10,298 nucleotides of DNA from Tyzzerella sp. UBA1042 (GTDB lineage Bacteria > Bacillota > Clostridia > Lachnospirales > Anaerotignaceae): positions 93,022-103,319 of the forward strand of contig DCDZ01000056.1 in NCBI GenBank assembly GCA_002316675.1. Reading direction: 5' to 3'. Made by a program: the position numbers and the translations under genes. How positions within the stretch are numbered: position 1 is the stretch's first letter; every line of letters begins with the position of its first letter. The notes below the pieces were generated by a model that had not been told where the DNA came from, ran no database searches, and was given only the letters and a program-made list of their open reading frames with translations. Shown here piece after piece: positions 1 to 6,316 of this stretch.

Positions 1-1108
1 CGGCATTTTTTACCGCCACCTCTTTATCCTCTGTGGTTTTTACCGCCATGGTAGAGGAGCCGCCGCCATCCAAATGCATGGCATTATAAGCACCGTACTC
101 TCTCATATAAGCGGCCATTTCGCTGTGGGTTACGCCAACGCTGTCACCACGGCCGTCCACAACCATAAAAACAGCCGTTGCCCCATCCTGAGAAATGCCG
201 AAGGCCGTTCTGGGCTGACGCCCCGCTGCCACAATGGAGGTTGCAGGGGCTTCCCCGCCGTTGACCAAAAGCTTGCCGCCGCCGCCGAAGGCAATGTGCA
301 TATCGTCTAAATCTACAGAAGTATTAATATCCAAGGAAATTTGGTCATTCACCTGAAATGCGTTTGCCGCATTGGTGTGATAGTCCTTGCCCATTACAAT
401 CAAATATCCGTCCTCAGGAACGGCAACAGTTTCCCCCGGTTCGGAAATGTAAGTAATCACATCGTCCTCTACCACAAACTTGACAAGGCCCTCAAAGCGC
501 TTATCTATGCCTGCCGTATTTTCCGCCGCCTGACTGTCAAAATAAATGGGATATACCATGGCAGTCACTTTATTGATGGAGGCAAGCTCAATGGTTTTCT
601 GTCCATTGCTGAAGTTTGCGTTCATCTTAAAATAATCAAAAAACGGATTATTGTCCTCATCCATAAAAAAGGAAGCATACTGATCTCCGTCGTGGTTAAG
701 AGATGTGCCCGCAGAGACCACTTCCCCCTCCTTCATAACCACACCAAAGGGTGCGGAATAATTGCCCGACATCCCAAAAAAGTCAGAATTTACGCCGGCA
801 AGGGCGCCATTATCTGTCAAAAGCTTTTTCACCGTCTCTTTTAAGCCATAATCGACGGTGCTTTCCACTTCCTTAAATTCCAGTGTGCTTTCCGTTAAAT
901 CCACCTTTAAAACGTACACATTCTGAATTCCCGCATCCGTCATGCGGCTGCTTTTTTCATACACAACACCTCGTGTTACCGTTTGCTCTGTTTTTTGGTC
1001 ATAATATGTTGTTGCGCCAAAGGCCCCGATTGCAGGTGTCGAAGCGATCAGTATTGCCGCAAGCATTGCACCCATTACCTTCTTTAAATTTCCAATTCTA
1101 TATTTCAT
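1..1108 (-). CDS. Secreted phosphodiester glycosidase (NAGPA domain), 3' end outside window
   Basis: The frame stays open from the ATG at 1106-1108 to the left edge, giving 369 residues; the C-terminus is missing. An AAAGGAG ribosome binding site (1117-1123) sits 8 nt before the start. The N-terminus is a signal peptide: basic MKYRIGNLKK, a hydrophobic stretch of about residues 11-30, and a likely cleavage near GAFGA (about residue 34). NAGPA-family features follow: a YVLKVDL strand near residue 60, GVNSDFF (105-111), VDGRGDS (317-323) and the hallmark HLDGGGSST (345-353). The family removes sugars joined through phosphodiester bonds (the human founder uncovers mannose-6-phosphate) and includes bacterial proteins annotated as exopolysaccharide-related. 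An extracytoplasmic role on envelope phospho-glycans is inferred; the substrate is unknown. Clostridial members often carry extra C-terminal domains such as SLH repeats, which cannot be seen here. Confidence 0.9.
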   Translation of the reverse strand, partial: MKYRIGNLKKVMGAMLAAILIASTPAIGAFGATTYYDQKTEQTVTRGVVYEKSSRMTDAGIQNVYVLKVDLTESTLEFKEVESTVDYGLKETVKKLLTDNGALAGVNSDFFGMSGNYSAPFGVVMKEGEVVSAGTSLNHDGDQYASFFMDEDNNPFFDYFKMNANFSNGQKTIELASINKVTAMVYPIYFDSQAAENTAGIDKRFEGLVKFVVEDDVITYISEPGETVAVPEDGYLIVMGKDYHTNAANAFQVNDQISLDINTSVDLDDMHIAFGGGGKLLVNGGEAPATSIVAAGRQPRTAFGISQDGATAVFMVVDGRGDSVGVTHSEMAAYMREYGAYNAMHLDGGGSSTMAVKTTEDKEVAVKNA

Positions 1109-1168
1109 CGTCGAATCTCCTTTAGTTTTAATTACCTCTTATGACGCATCCCTTTGGTTTTTGTTCCC

Positions 1169-1185
1169 AATTCTTTTAGAGAATT
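1169..1185. repeat. 17-bp perfect inverted repeat, possible operator
   Basis: AATTCT (1169-1174) and AGAATT (1180-1185) are exact inverted arms separated by TTTAG. The repeat covers the -10 and start-site region of the candidate leftward promoter. No T-tract follows on either strand, so a DNA-binding site is more likely than a terminator. The cognate regulator is not identifiable. Confidence 0.45.
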
Positions 1186-1209
1186 ACCAAAACAGACGGA
1201 ATTTGTCAA
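1181..1209 (-). promoter_or_regulatory. Candidate promoter of the NAGPA-domain gene
   Basis: On the minus strand a perfect TTGACA -35 occupies 1204-1209. The -10 is poor: GGTAAT (1183-1188) at 15-nt spacing matches 4 of 6 bases, and TAATTC (1181-1186) at 17-nt spacing matches only 2. The weak -10 lies inside an inverted repeat, which would suit a regulated promoter. The position, about 75 nt upstream of the start codon, is reasonable. Confidence 0.4.
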
Positions 1210-1447
1210 CTTGTGACTTTCATTTTAACATCTTTTCTTTTTCATTTCTTCCCTATTTTGAAAATTTAATATATCTGTAATATTTGATTTCTAAGGTTTT
1301 CCAGATGATAAGAGGATGGCGCTTCCCCTTTGTATCTTCAGTACTATTGCAATCAAGCCAAGCATTTTTTTATATCCAGCAAGGTGTATCCCTACGGGGA
1401 TTCTTCCCTTTCCCATACAACCCCTCTGCTTTTCTGCCGCCTTCTTC
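1210..1447. other. Non-coding divergent intergenic region, nothing further recognised
   Basis: This is the middle of the gap between the leftward glycosidase gene and the rightward gerS-like gene. It is AT-rich near 1210-1290 and pyrimidine-rich near 1380-1450. A 64-codon open frame at 1284-1478 has no ribosome binding site and a low-complexity product, so I do not call it a gene. No hairpin terminator or known riboswitch motif was recognised. Confidence 0.5.
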
Positions 1448-1476
1448 TCATAGAAAATTTGTCCGATTCATAAACT
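1448..1476 (+). promoter_or_regulatory. Sigma-E-like (mother-cell) promoter of gerS
   Basis: CATAAACT at 1469-1476 matches 7 of 8 positions of the Bacillus sigma-E -10 consensus CATACAnT (with n free). It is preceded at exactly N14 by TCATAGA (1448-1454), which matches KMATATT in its first five positions. Transcription would start near 1483, about 27 nt before the gerS start. No good sigma-A promoter was found: TTGTCC (1459-1464) with TGATAT (1482-1487) would place the start site on the ribosome binding site. Mother-cell expression fits the known role of GerS in spore cortex modification. This is a motif match by eye only. Confidence 0.5.
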
Positions 1477-1509
1477 AATAGTGATATGAATTAGGAGGTA
1501 TTAAAATTT

Positions 1510-2136
1510 ATGAAAAAAGCAATATCCATTTGTCTTAGCCTGTTTCTGCTTTTCGGTCTGGCCGGATGCCAAAAGGAGGAAGCCCTATCAGAGCTGGAGA
1601 CAATCCAGAAGCAGCTTACAGAAATGGAGGGATATTACTGTACCGCAACCCTCACCCGTACTTCCAACAAAGGAGAAACCGTTTACGGAACAAAGCAATA
1701 CGCAAAATCCACAGGGGAATACCGCTTAGAGCTGACCTCACCGGAAAATGTGGCCGGAAACTATACCGTTTTTGACGGAAAAAGAATTTGCCAGTACAAT
1801 CCAAAATTGGATAATAAGCTGGTGAAGGATGTACCGGAGTCTCAACACAGAAACGAATTGTTTTTAGGGCAATTTATCAAAAACTATTTGAAGTCCGAAG
1901 GGGTCGGCGTGGAAGCCGCGGCCTTGGATGAATCCCAATGCATCGTCATGGAGGCCGTAATTCCCGGGTCTGACAGCGCTTTGGCCTCAGAGAAATTATG
2001 GGTAGATCGGGAAACCTTTTTACCGAAGCGTTTTGTGTTATATGACACCAACGGGCAGGAATGCTATCGCCTTGATTTTGAAGAATTTGTATATAATCCT
2101 GATTTTGAAGAAGAACTTTTCAAAATTGAAGAATAA
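1510..2136 (+). CDS. gerS: GerS-like germination lipoprotein (YdcC/LolA-fold family)
   Basis: The product is 208 residues. AGGAGG (1493-1498) stands 11 nt before the ATG. The N-terminus is a lipoprotein signal with lipobox LAGC and acylated Cys20, so the mature protein is membrane-anchored on the outer face. The rest is one beta-rich domain in the style of LolA-like lipoproteins: residues that read as alternating strands such as YYCTATLTRTSNKGE and YGTKQYAKSTGEYRLEL, and a C-terminal LWVDRETFLPKRFVLYD segment typical of the fold. In Clostridioides difficile GerS partners the amidase CwlD to make muramic-delta-lactam in spore cortex, allowing cortex lysis at germination. The B. subtilis relative YdcC lies just upstream of alr-ndoAI-ndoA, and the mazF/ndoA gene follows here after 109 nt, which supports the assignment. 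Similarity to GerS is recognised from architecture and context rather than alignment; a general LolA-like lipoprotein is the alternative. Confidence 0.75.
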   Translation: MKKAISICLSLFLLFGLAGCQKEEALSELETIQKQLTEMEGYYCTATLTRTSNKGETVYGTKQYAKSTGEYRLELTSPENVAGNYTVFDGKRICQYNPKLDNKLVKDVPESQHRNELFLGQFIKNYLKSEGVGVEAAALDESQCIVMEAVIPGSDSALASEKLWVDRETFLPKRFVLYDTNGQECYRLDFEEFVYNPDFEEELFKIEE

Positions 2137-2205
2137 AGGCTCTTTTTCGTGGCAATACTGGTAGCAGTCAGGACAGAAGCAGATTAAACCATACATATTT
2201 CTATG

Positions 2206-2234
2206 CCGCTGCTGCCTGATGAATTTTTCAGCGG
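2206..2234 (+). promoter_or_regulatory. Inverted repeat overlapping the mazF ribosome binding site
   Basis: CCGCTG (2206-2211) is the reverse complement of CAGCGG (2229-2234), with a 17-nt loop. The right arm shares GG with the mazF Shine-Dalgarno GGAG (2233-2236), so the folded RNA could partly hide it and lower toxin translation. The stem is only 6 bp with a long loop, so the effect is uncertain. Confidence 0.3.
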
Positions 2235-2245
2235 AGCGTGAGCCT

Positions 2246-2623
2246 ATGATCGTTAGAAGAGGAGACATTTTTTTTGCAGACCTAAGCCCGGTGGTGGGCA
2301 GTGAACAGGGGGGCATCCGCCCCGTATTGATTATTCAAAACGATGTAGGCAATAAATACAGCCCCACAGTCATTTGCGCCGCAATTACATCGCAAATGAA
2401 CAAGGCAAAGCTACCGACCCACATTCCCTTATCTGCCATGGCATATGACCTCCCAAAGGATTCTGTTATTTTGCTGGAACAAATTCGTACCATTGATAAG
2501 CAGAGATTAAAAGAAAAGGTTTGCCGTCTGGACGCAGAAATTATGCATCGGGTGAATCAAAGTCTACTGGTAAGCCTTGGTTTGCAGCAAGGTTCCCAAC
2601 ACAAAGGGGCTTCAAACGAATAA
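2246..2623 (+). CDS. mazF: MazF/NdoA-type mRNA endoribonuclease toxin
   Basis: The 125-residue product closely resembles B. subtilis NdoA (EndoA/YdcE) from end to end: MIVRRGDIFFADLSPVVGSE, RPVLIIQND, AKLPTH, and DSVILLEQIRTIDKQRL. The catalytic residues of the family are present as Arg25 and Thr48. I choose the ATG at 2246, which aligns with NdoA and has GGAG (2233-2236) 9 nt upstream; an in-frame ATG at 2219 would add nine residues and has no ribosome binding site. B. subtilis and C. difficile MazF cut single-stranded RNA at UACAU and are normally held by a MazE-like antitoxin encoded just upstream. No antitoxin frame is present here: the 109-nt gap to gerS is too short and has no initiated ORF. 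The residues after SLGL form a short polar tail (QQGSQHKGASNE) that differs from the NdoA end. Co-transcription with gerS is likely because no terminator separates them. Confidence 0.95.
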   Translation: MIVRRGDIFFADLSPVVGSEQGGIRPVLIIQNDVGNKYSPTVICAAITSQMNKAKLPTHIPLSAMAYDLPKDSVILLEQIRTIDKQRLKEKVCRLDAEIMHRVNQSLLVSLGLQQGSQHKGASNE

Positions 2624-2667
2624 AAAAACAAGGTGGCCGCCTCAAGGGAAGTTACCTTGTTTTTTAT
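2624..2667. terminator. Bidirectional intrinsic terminator between mazF and the LCP operon
   Basis: ACAAGGT (2628-2634) pairs with ACCTTGT (2654-2660), and flanking A and T runs extend the stem to AAAAACAAGGT/ACCTTGTTTTT. The plus strand continues as T-rich TTTTTATTTT. The minus strand equally ends in T residues just after the stem. It starts directly after the mazF stop codon and lies about 50 nt past the last gene of the leftward operon, so it can serve both. Confidence 0.85.
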
Positions 2668-2716
2668 TTTATTACAAAAATGATCTGCAAATAACAGCCT
2701 CCGACAGCTTTGGTCA

Positions 2717-2905
2717 TCATTCGCTTTTTTTACCCGTAGATGCCATACAAAGCCAAACAAAGTATAGCAGGCTAAAGGCAATGGTAAAAGCAGCTGCATT
2801 TTTCAATACTACCCTTTGCCCAATCAGCAGCAGCGTTCCATGGTAAACCAAGGAGCATAGTATGCCTGTGCCAAGCGCTTTTATAAAAATTTGAATCCAT
2901 TTCAT
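2717..2905 (-). CDS. Small two-helix membrane protein, function unknown
   Basis: The 62-residue frame starts with ATG at 2903-2905, with AAGGGG about 7 nt upstream, and begins 11 nt after the uridine kinase stop, so it reads as the last gene of the LCP operon. Two hydrophobic segments are visible, about residues 9-28 (GTGILCSLVYHGTLLLIG) and 37-55 (AAAFTIAFSLLYFVWLC), with basic residues between them (QRVVLK) and at the tail (TGKKSE). I recognise no family. The operon position suggests an envelope role, but the sequence does not show one. The ribosome binding site, tight spacing and sensible membrane topology argue for a real gene. Confidence 0.6.
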   Translation of the reverse strand: MKWIQIFIKALGTGILCSLVYHGTLLLIGQRVVLKNAAAFTIAFSLLYFVWLCMASTGKKSE

Positions 2906-2916
2906 CGTTTTTCCCC

Positions 2917-3543
2917 TTACATCATTGTTCCGTTTACATGGTTATAAATCCGCTGCATTAAAATATCCAGCGCAACCACGTTTTTCCCGCCATCTAAAAC
3001 AATAATATCCGAAACCCGCTTGCTTGGCTCAACAAACTGCTCATGCATAGGCTTTACCGTTGTGAGGTATTGGGTTACTACAGAGTCCAAGCTTCTTCCC
3101 CGTTCCTGCACATCCCGAAGAATGCGGCGTAAAATTCTAACGTCCGCATCGGTATCCACAAAGATTTTAATATCCATCAAATCACGCAAAACGGCATTTT
3201 CAAAAATCAAAATCCCTTCTATCACAATGACCTTTGTAGGCCGAATCATAATGGTCTGTTCGGAACGGTTATGCACAGTAAAATCATAAACAGGGCATTC
3301 AATTTCCCTTCCCACTCTCAGCTTTTGGATATGCTCAATCATAAGGGCCGTATCAAAAGCATCTGGGTGGTCATAATTTAACAGGCACCGCTCTTCATAT
3401 GATAAGGCATCCTGCCTTTTGTAATAATTATCATGATAAACAACGGTCATATCCTCTCCGAAATGTGCTTTCAATCTGTTGGTCAGTGTTGTTTTGCCGC
3501 TTCCCGTTCCCCCTGCAATCCCAATAATCATAATATCGTCCAT
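2917..3543 (-). CDS. udk: Uridine kinase
   Basis: The 208-residue protein has the full uridine/cytidine kinase signature: P-loop GGTGSGKTT (11-19), the substrate-site motif YHDNYYK (about 36-42), NYDHPDAFD (about 56-64), VIEGILIFE (Walker B region) and the lid-like RDVQERGRSLD. The family transfers phosphate from ATP or GTP to uridine or cytidine to give UMP or CMP in pyrimidine salvage, in the cytoplasm. The length matches bacterial Udk. A G-rich ribosome binding site lies about 5 nt before ATG 3541-3543; ATG at residue 5 is a less likely start. The gene sits 21 nt after the LCP gene stop and 11 nt before the small membrane protein gene. Why a salvage kinase belongs to a wall-ligase operon is unclear; supply of uridine nucleotides for UDP-sugars is one possible link. 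Confidence 0.93.
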   Translation of the reverse strand: MDDIMIIGIAGGTGSGKTTLTNRLKAHFGEDMTVVYHDNYYKRQDALSYEERCLLNYDHPDAFDTALMIEHIQKLRVGREIECPVYDFTVHNRSEQTIMIRPTKVIVIEGILIFENAVLRDLMDIKIFVDTDADVRILRRILRDVQERGRSLDSVVTQYLTTVKPMHEQFVEPSKRVSDIIVLDGGKNVVALDILMQRIYNHVNGTMM

Positions 3544-3564
3544 TTTTGCCCCCCGTTTTCTTTC

Positions 3565-4893
3565 CTACTGCTCCTTTGTCCCTAAAATAATGCGTATATC
3601 AGCATTGCTCCCAATCTCATCGGGGGCAACTTCTATCTTGGCATCGCTAAAAAAGGAAAGTAAATCGGACCCGATGCCCTCCTCCTTCACTTGAATCCTT
3701 GTGTAGGTATTTTGTGTTCCGCTATAATTTGTAGGGGAAGCCACTTGATAGCCAGCATTCTCCAGTGTTTTGCTGTATTTTGCCGCTAAGCCGCTAACGC
3801 TTCCGCCGTTGGAAACCTCAATGGCAAAGGCTTTGCTGTCTCCTGCTGTCCCTTCTGTATTCGCAGGGGCAACGCTGTAAAACACCCGATCCACCATTTC
3901 TCTGGTTGCTTCCGCATCATGAATAAAGTAGGAAACATCGCCTATATACTGTCCAACACCCGGGAGGGTTTCCATGGTAATATTGCCCATGTTTATTTTG
4001 TCCGTATAGTTCATATATTTTATGGCATCGGGCAAAGAAACATCCGTTTCGATATATTTATACAAGACAGAAATCAAGTCCGGCAAATTCTTGAGTATGG
4101 TTTCCGTGCTCAACACCTTTTCCGCCAACGCCTTCAAAAACAGCTGCTGTACCTCAATACGGCCCACATCTCCTTCGGCATACCGGCGAAAACGTACCAG
4201 CTGTTCTGCTTTTTCTCCATCCAGATGCTGATCTCCCTGCTTCAAGTCAATGAGAAGATCTCCCGTATCTCGCATATCCCACTTCATATCCCGGGGAACA
4301 TACATATCAACACCGCCGACGGCATCCACAATGGCACGAAATGCCTCAAAGTCAATTTTTACATAATGGTCAATTTTAATGCCCAAAAGATCCTCTATCT
4401 GCAAAACCGTATTTTTACAGCCCAGCTCCTCGCCGCTATAGGCATGCACCGCATTCAGCTTTGTTACTTGATTGTAAGAACGCCCCGCCGCCGAAATGTT
4501 AGACTTTACCTCCTGGGACAGGGAAACTCGGGTGTCTCTTGGCAGGGAAACCAAGCTGATGCTTTCCGTGGCACTGTCATAATGCACCACAAAAACAACA
4601 TCCGTTCTTGTTCCATCCTTATCCACACCAAGCACCGCCACGTTCAGCTTGATATTTCTTTTCAAAAACGCATCCAAAAGGCTGGTATCCGAGGCACCCT
4701 CACGTATCACACCATCCTCGGCAAAGGGTGTGTTTCCCGTTATTTTATAGTAGGCAAAGCAAGCGCCGCCCGCCAGCATGGTAAATGCCAAAACAATGGA
4801 AACAACAATTTTAAAAAACAATTTTAAGGGATGAAATTCTTTTTTATTTGGTCTTTCCGTACGCCGTATAGGTCTTCTTTGTTTTCCACTCAT
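3565..4893 (-). CDS. LCP-family wall-polymer ligase with C-terminal LytR_C domain
   Basis: The 442-residue protein has a short basic cytoplasmic tail (1-24), one membrane helix (about 25-48), an extracytoplasmic LytR-CpsA-Psr domain (about 84-340) and a C-terminal LytR_C domain (about 356-438, starting AFAIEVSNGGSVSGLAAK). LCP hallmarks are DGTRTD (93-98), SLPRDTRV (116-123), KLNAVHAYSG (145-154), VDAVGGVDM (189-197), LDGEKAEQLVRFRR (224-237) and GRIEVQQ (244-250). These arginines and aspartates bind the polyprenyl pyrophosphate and metal in characterised members, which transfer teichoic acids or capsule from lipid carriers to peptidoglycan. It starts 20 nt after the preceding LCP gene and is clearly its paralogue. 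The glycopolymer substrate cannot be told from sequence. Confidence 0.93.
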   Translation of the reverse strand: MSGKQRRPIRRTERPNKKEFHPLKLFFKIVVSIVLAFTMLAGGACFAYYKITGNTPFAEDGVIREGASDTSLLDAFLKRNIKLNVAVLGVDKDGTRTDVVFVVHYDSATESISLVSLPRDTRVSLSQEVKSNISAAGRSYNQVTKLNAVHAYSGEELGCKNTVLQIEDLLGIKIDHYVKIDFEAFRAIVDAVGGVDMYVPRDMKWDMRDTGDLLIDLKQGDQHLDGEKAEQLVRFRRYAEGDVGRIEVQQLFLKALAEKVLSTETILKNLPDLISVLYKYIETDVSLPDAIKYMNYTDKINMGNITMETLPGVGQYIGDVSYFIHDAEATREMVDRVFYSVAPANTEGTAGDSKAFAIEVSNGGSVSGLAAKYSKTLENAGYQVASPTNYSGTQNTYTRIQVKEEGIGSDLLSFFSDAKIEVAPDEIGSNADIRIILGTKEQ

Positions 4894-4913
4894 CTTCTCA
4901 CCTATCTATTTTT

Positions 4914-6104
4914 TTATTCTGCCGTATTTTGCACCGATTCCGTGGTTTCAATACCATAAATCAATTCTTCGATCAAAGCCTTTGTTCCTTCCACATCCAT
5001 GTCGAAATAAGAGCCGCCTTCCCCGGGAATGGTGGCCGTTGTCATTTTTGCCGGGTCAACATCCTTTAAATACTTTACATATTTCAAGGCCTCCGCAAGG
5101 GTAATATCGCTCTCGGTTTTTTCCAAAGCGACTTGTATGAGGCTATTCATATTTTTCAATATGGATTCCGTACTACAAATTTTTTCCAAAAATACCCGCA
5201 TAAACTCCTGCTGTATCTGAATCCGCTTTAAATCCTTTTGGGCATAGCCCTCACGAAAACGCACCAACTGCTCCGCCTTTTTCCCATCCAAATGCTGATA
5301 CCCGGGTTGGAGGTCAATATATAAATCCTGATAAGGATCAACATAATACAGCCGCTCCTGCACCTCCATATCCACCCCGCCGATGGCATCTACAATATCA
5401 CGAAAAGCAGATAAATCTACCTTAATATAATAGTCAACTTCTATTCCAAGAATTTCCTCCATCATCTTCACGGAAAAAGCACTGCGGTTGCCCTCGCCCG
5501 CATAGGCATACAGCTCCGTCAGCTTACATTCACCGTAAACACCGTTCCTTTCCGGAACATTCCGGCCGTTTTTCTCCAAAAACGACGTCATTTCATTGGT
5601 CATCACCACTCTGGTATCTCTGGGAATGCCGATTAGGCTCAAGGCCTTTGTGGATGTATTGAAGCTTGCAATCATGCTGACATCCGCTCGAAAACCGTCC
5701 TCATCCGTCCCCAAAATAGCCAGATTTATAATTTCATCCTCTATTTCAGAGGGGGAATCCGCCAACACTTGAAAGGTTTGCTTTTCCGCCTTCCCCTCCC
5801 ATTTTTGCAATGCAACATATGCCTTGGAGCCGCCATAGGCCGCCGCCAAAAAAAGAAGGATGCCGAAAACCGCAAAGAATTCCTGCAGTCTTCTTTTTTT
5901 TGCCAATCTTCTGCGCCGGGGATTGCGCTGCCCTCGAGGCGCCTTTACTGAAACTTTTTGGGGTATTCCCCTCTGGGGTGCCTTTTGAGTTCTGCCCTCC
6001 TCAGCCCACTGACTTCGTGCCTCCTGTCGCCGTGTCTTTTGCCTTCTTATATTGATTTCATCACGTCTGTCCCGATATTCGTAATCTATTCTTTTTCTAT
6101 GCAT
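4914..6104 (-). CDS. LCP-family wall-polymer ligase with long basic cytoplasmic tail
   Basis: I start at ATG 6102-6104, which has AAGGAG (6114-6119) 8 nt upstream; an in-frame GTG at 6131 would add nine residues but places that ribosome binding site inside the gene. The product is 396 residues. Residues 1-73 form a strongly basic tail (27 Lys/Arg against 8 Asp/Glu, including PRRRRLAKKRR), followed by a membrane helix at about 75-92. The LCP domain (about 126-385) shows FRAD (138-141), GIPRDTRV (159-166), VDAIGGVDM (238-246), LDGKKAEQLVRFRE (272-285) and KRIQIQQE (293-300). Unlike its neighbour it has no LytR_C domain. It is the first gene of the leftward operon. The predicted role is transfer of an undecaprenyl-linked glycopolymer onto peptidoglycan outside the cell. 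Confidence 0.93.
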   Translation of the reverse strand: MHRKRIDYEYRDRRDEINIRRQKTRRQEARSQWAEEGRTQKAPQRGIPQKVSVKAPRGQRNPRRRRLAKKRRLQEFFAVFGILLFLAAAYGGSKAYVALQKWEGKAEKQTFQVLADSPSEIEDEIINLAILGTDEDGFRADVSMIASFNTSTKALSLIGIPRDTRVVMTNEMTSFLEKNGRNVPERNGVYGECKLTELYAYAGEGNRSAFSVKMMEEILGIEVDYYIKVDLSAFRDIVDAIGGVDMEVQERLYYVDPYQDLYIDLQPGYQHLDGKKAEQLVRFREGYAQKDLKRIQIQQEFMRVFLEKICSTESILKNMNSLIQVALEKTESDITLAEALKYVKYLKDVDPAKMTTATIPGEGGSYFDMDVEGTKALIEELIYGIETTESVQNTAE

Positions 6105-6131
6105 TCTTCGTTTCTCCTTAAAAATCAGCAC

Positions 6132-6184
6132 AAACTGACATATCTATAACTTATTTATTATACCAAAGCATGGAAAAACTGACA
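6132..6184. repeat. Direct repeat flanking the LCP operon -10 box
   Basis: The 9-mer AAACTGACA occurs at 6132-6140 and again at 6176-6184, each followed by TATC or ATATC. The copies start 44 bp apart. One overlaps the -35 box and the other lies just downstream of the predicted start site, an arrangement suitable for a regulator that bridges the promoter. Chance repetition in AT-rich DNA is possible. Confidence 0.35.
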
Positions 6185-6185
6185 A
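6157..6185 (-). promoter_or_regulatory. Sigma-A promoter of the LCP-LCP-udk operon
   Basis: On the minus strand TTGTCA (6180-6185, 5 of 6 matches) and a perfect TATAAT (6157-6162) are separated by exactly 17 nt. Transcription would begin near 6150, leaving a leader of about 46 nt before the ATG at 6104. The predicted start site also lies upstream of the alternative GTG at 6131, so it does not settle the start; the ribosome binding site does. Confidence 0.85.
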
Positions 6186-6316
6186 TATCAAATCATTTTT
6201 TTCAACACTTCTGTTGTTTTTTATGACACACAAAGCCTTTCCCGCCGCCCCTTATCCTCAAAACAGCAAAGAAACCCTCAAAATAGTTCACATTTGCTTT
6301 CATTTCTAAACGTAAA

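Noticed and set aside
341..844. 167-codon plus-strand open frame
   Set aside because: It is antisense to the NAGPA-domain gene, whose reading frame is open from 1108 to the edge with signal peptide and LDGGGSS motif. No ribosome binding site or family was seen.
1284..1478. 64-codon frame in the divergent gap
   Set aside because: No ribosome binding site, biased Phe/Ser/Pro composition, and its end overlaps the gerS promoter region.
2190..2197. CATACATA resembling a second sigma-E -10 box before mazF
   Set aside because: No matching -35 is found at the required distance (the bases at 2171-2173 are GGA), so I do not call a promoter for mazF alone.
3919..4827. 302-codon plus-strand open frame
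   Set aside because: It lies wholly antisense to the LCP gene at 3565-4893, which has clear family motifs. The product shows no recognisable domain and no ribosome binding site stands before the start.
1510..6104. A phage-defence system built around the MazF toxin
   Set aside because: The neighbours are a GerS-like lipoprotein and housekeeping envelope genes, the order matches the conserved ydcC-alr-ndoA region, and there are no mobility or defence genes.
6203..6222. CAACA-CTTC-TGTTG hairpin followed by T residues
   Set aside because: A 5-bp AT-rich stem with no plus-strand gene upstream to terminate, and no T-tract on the minus strand. Probably chance in an AT-rich gap.
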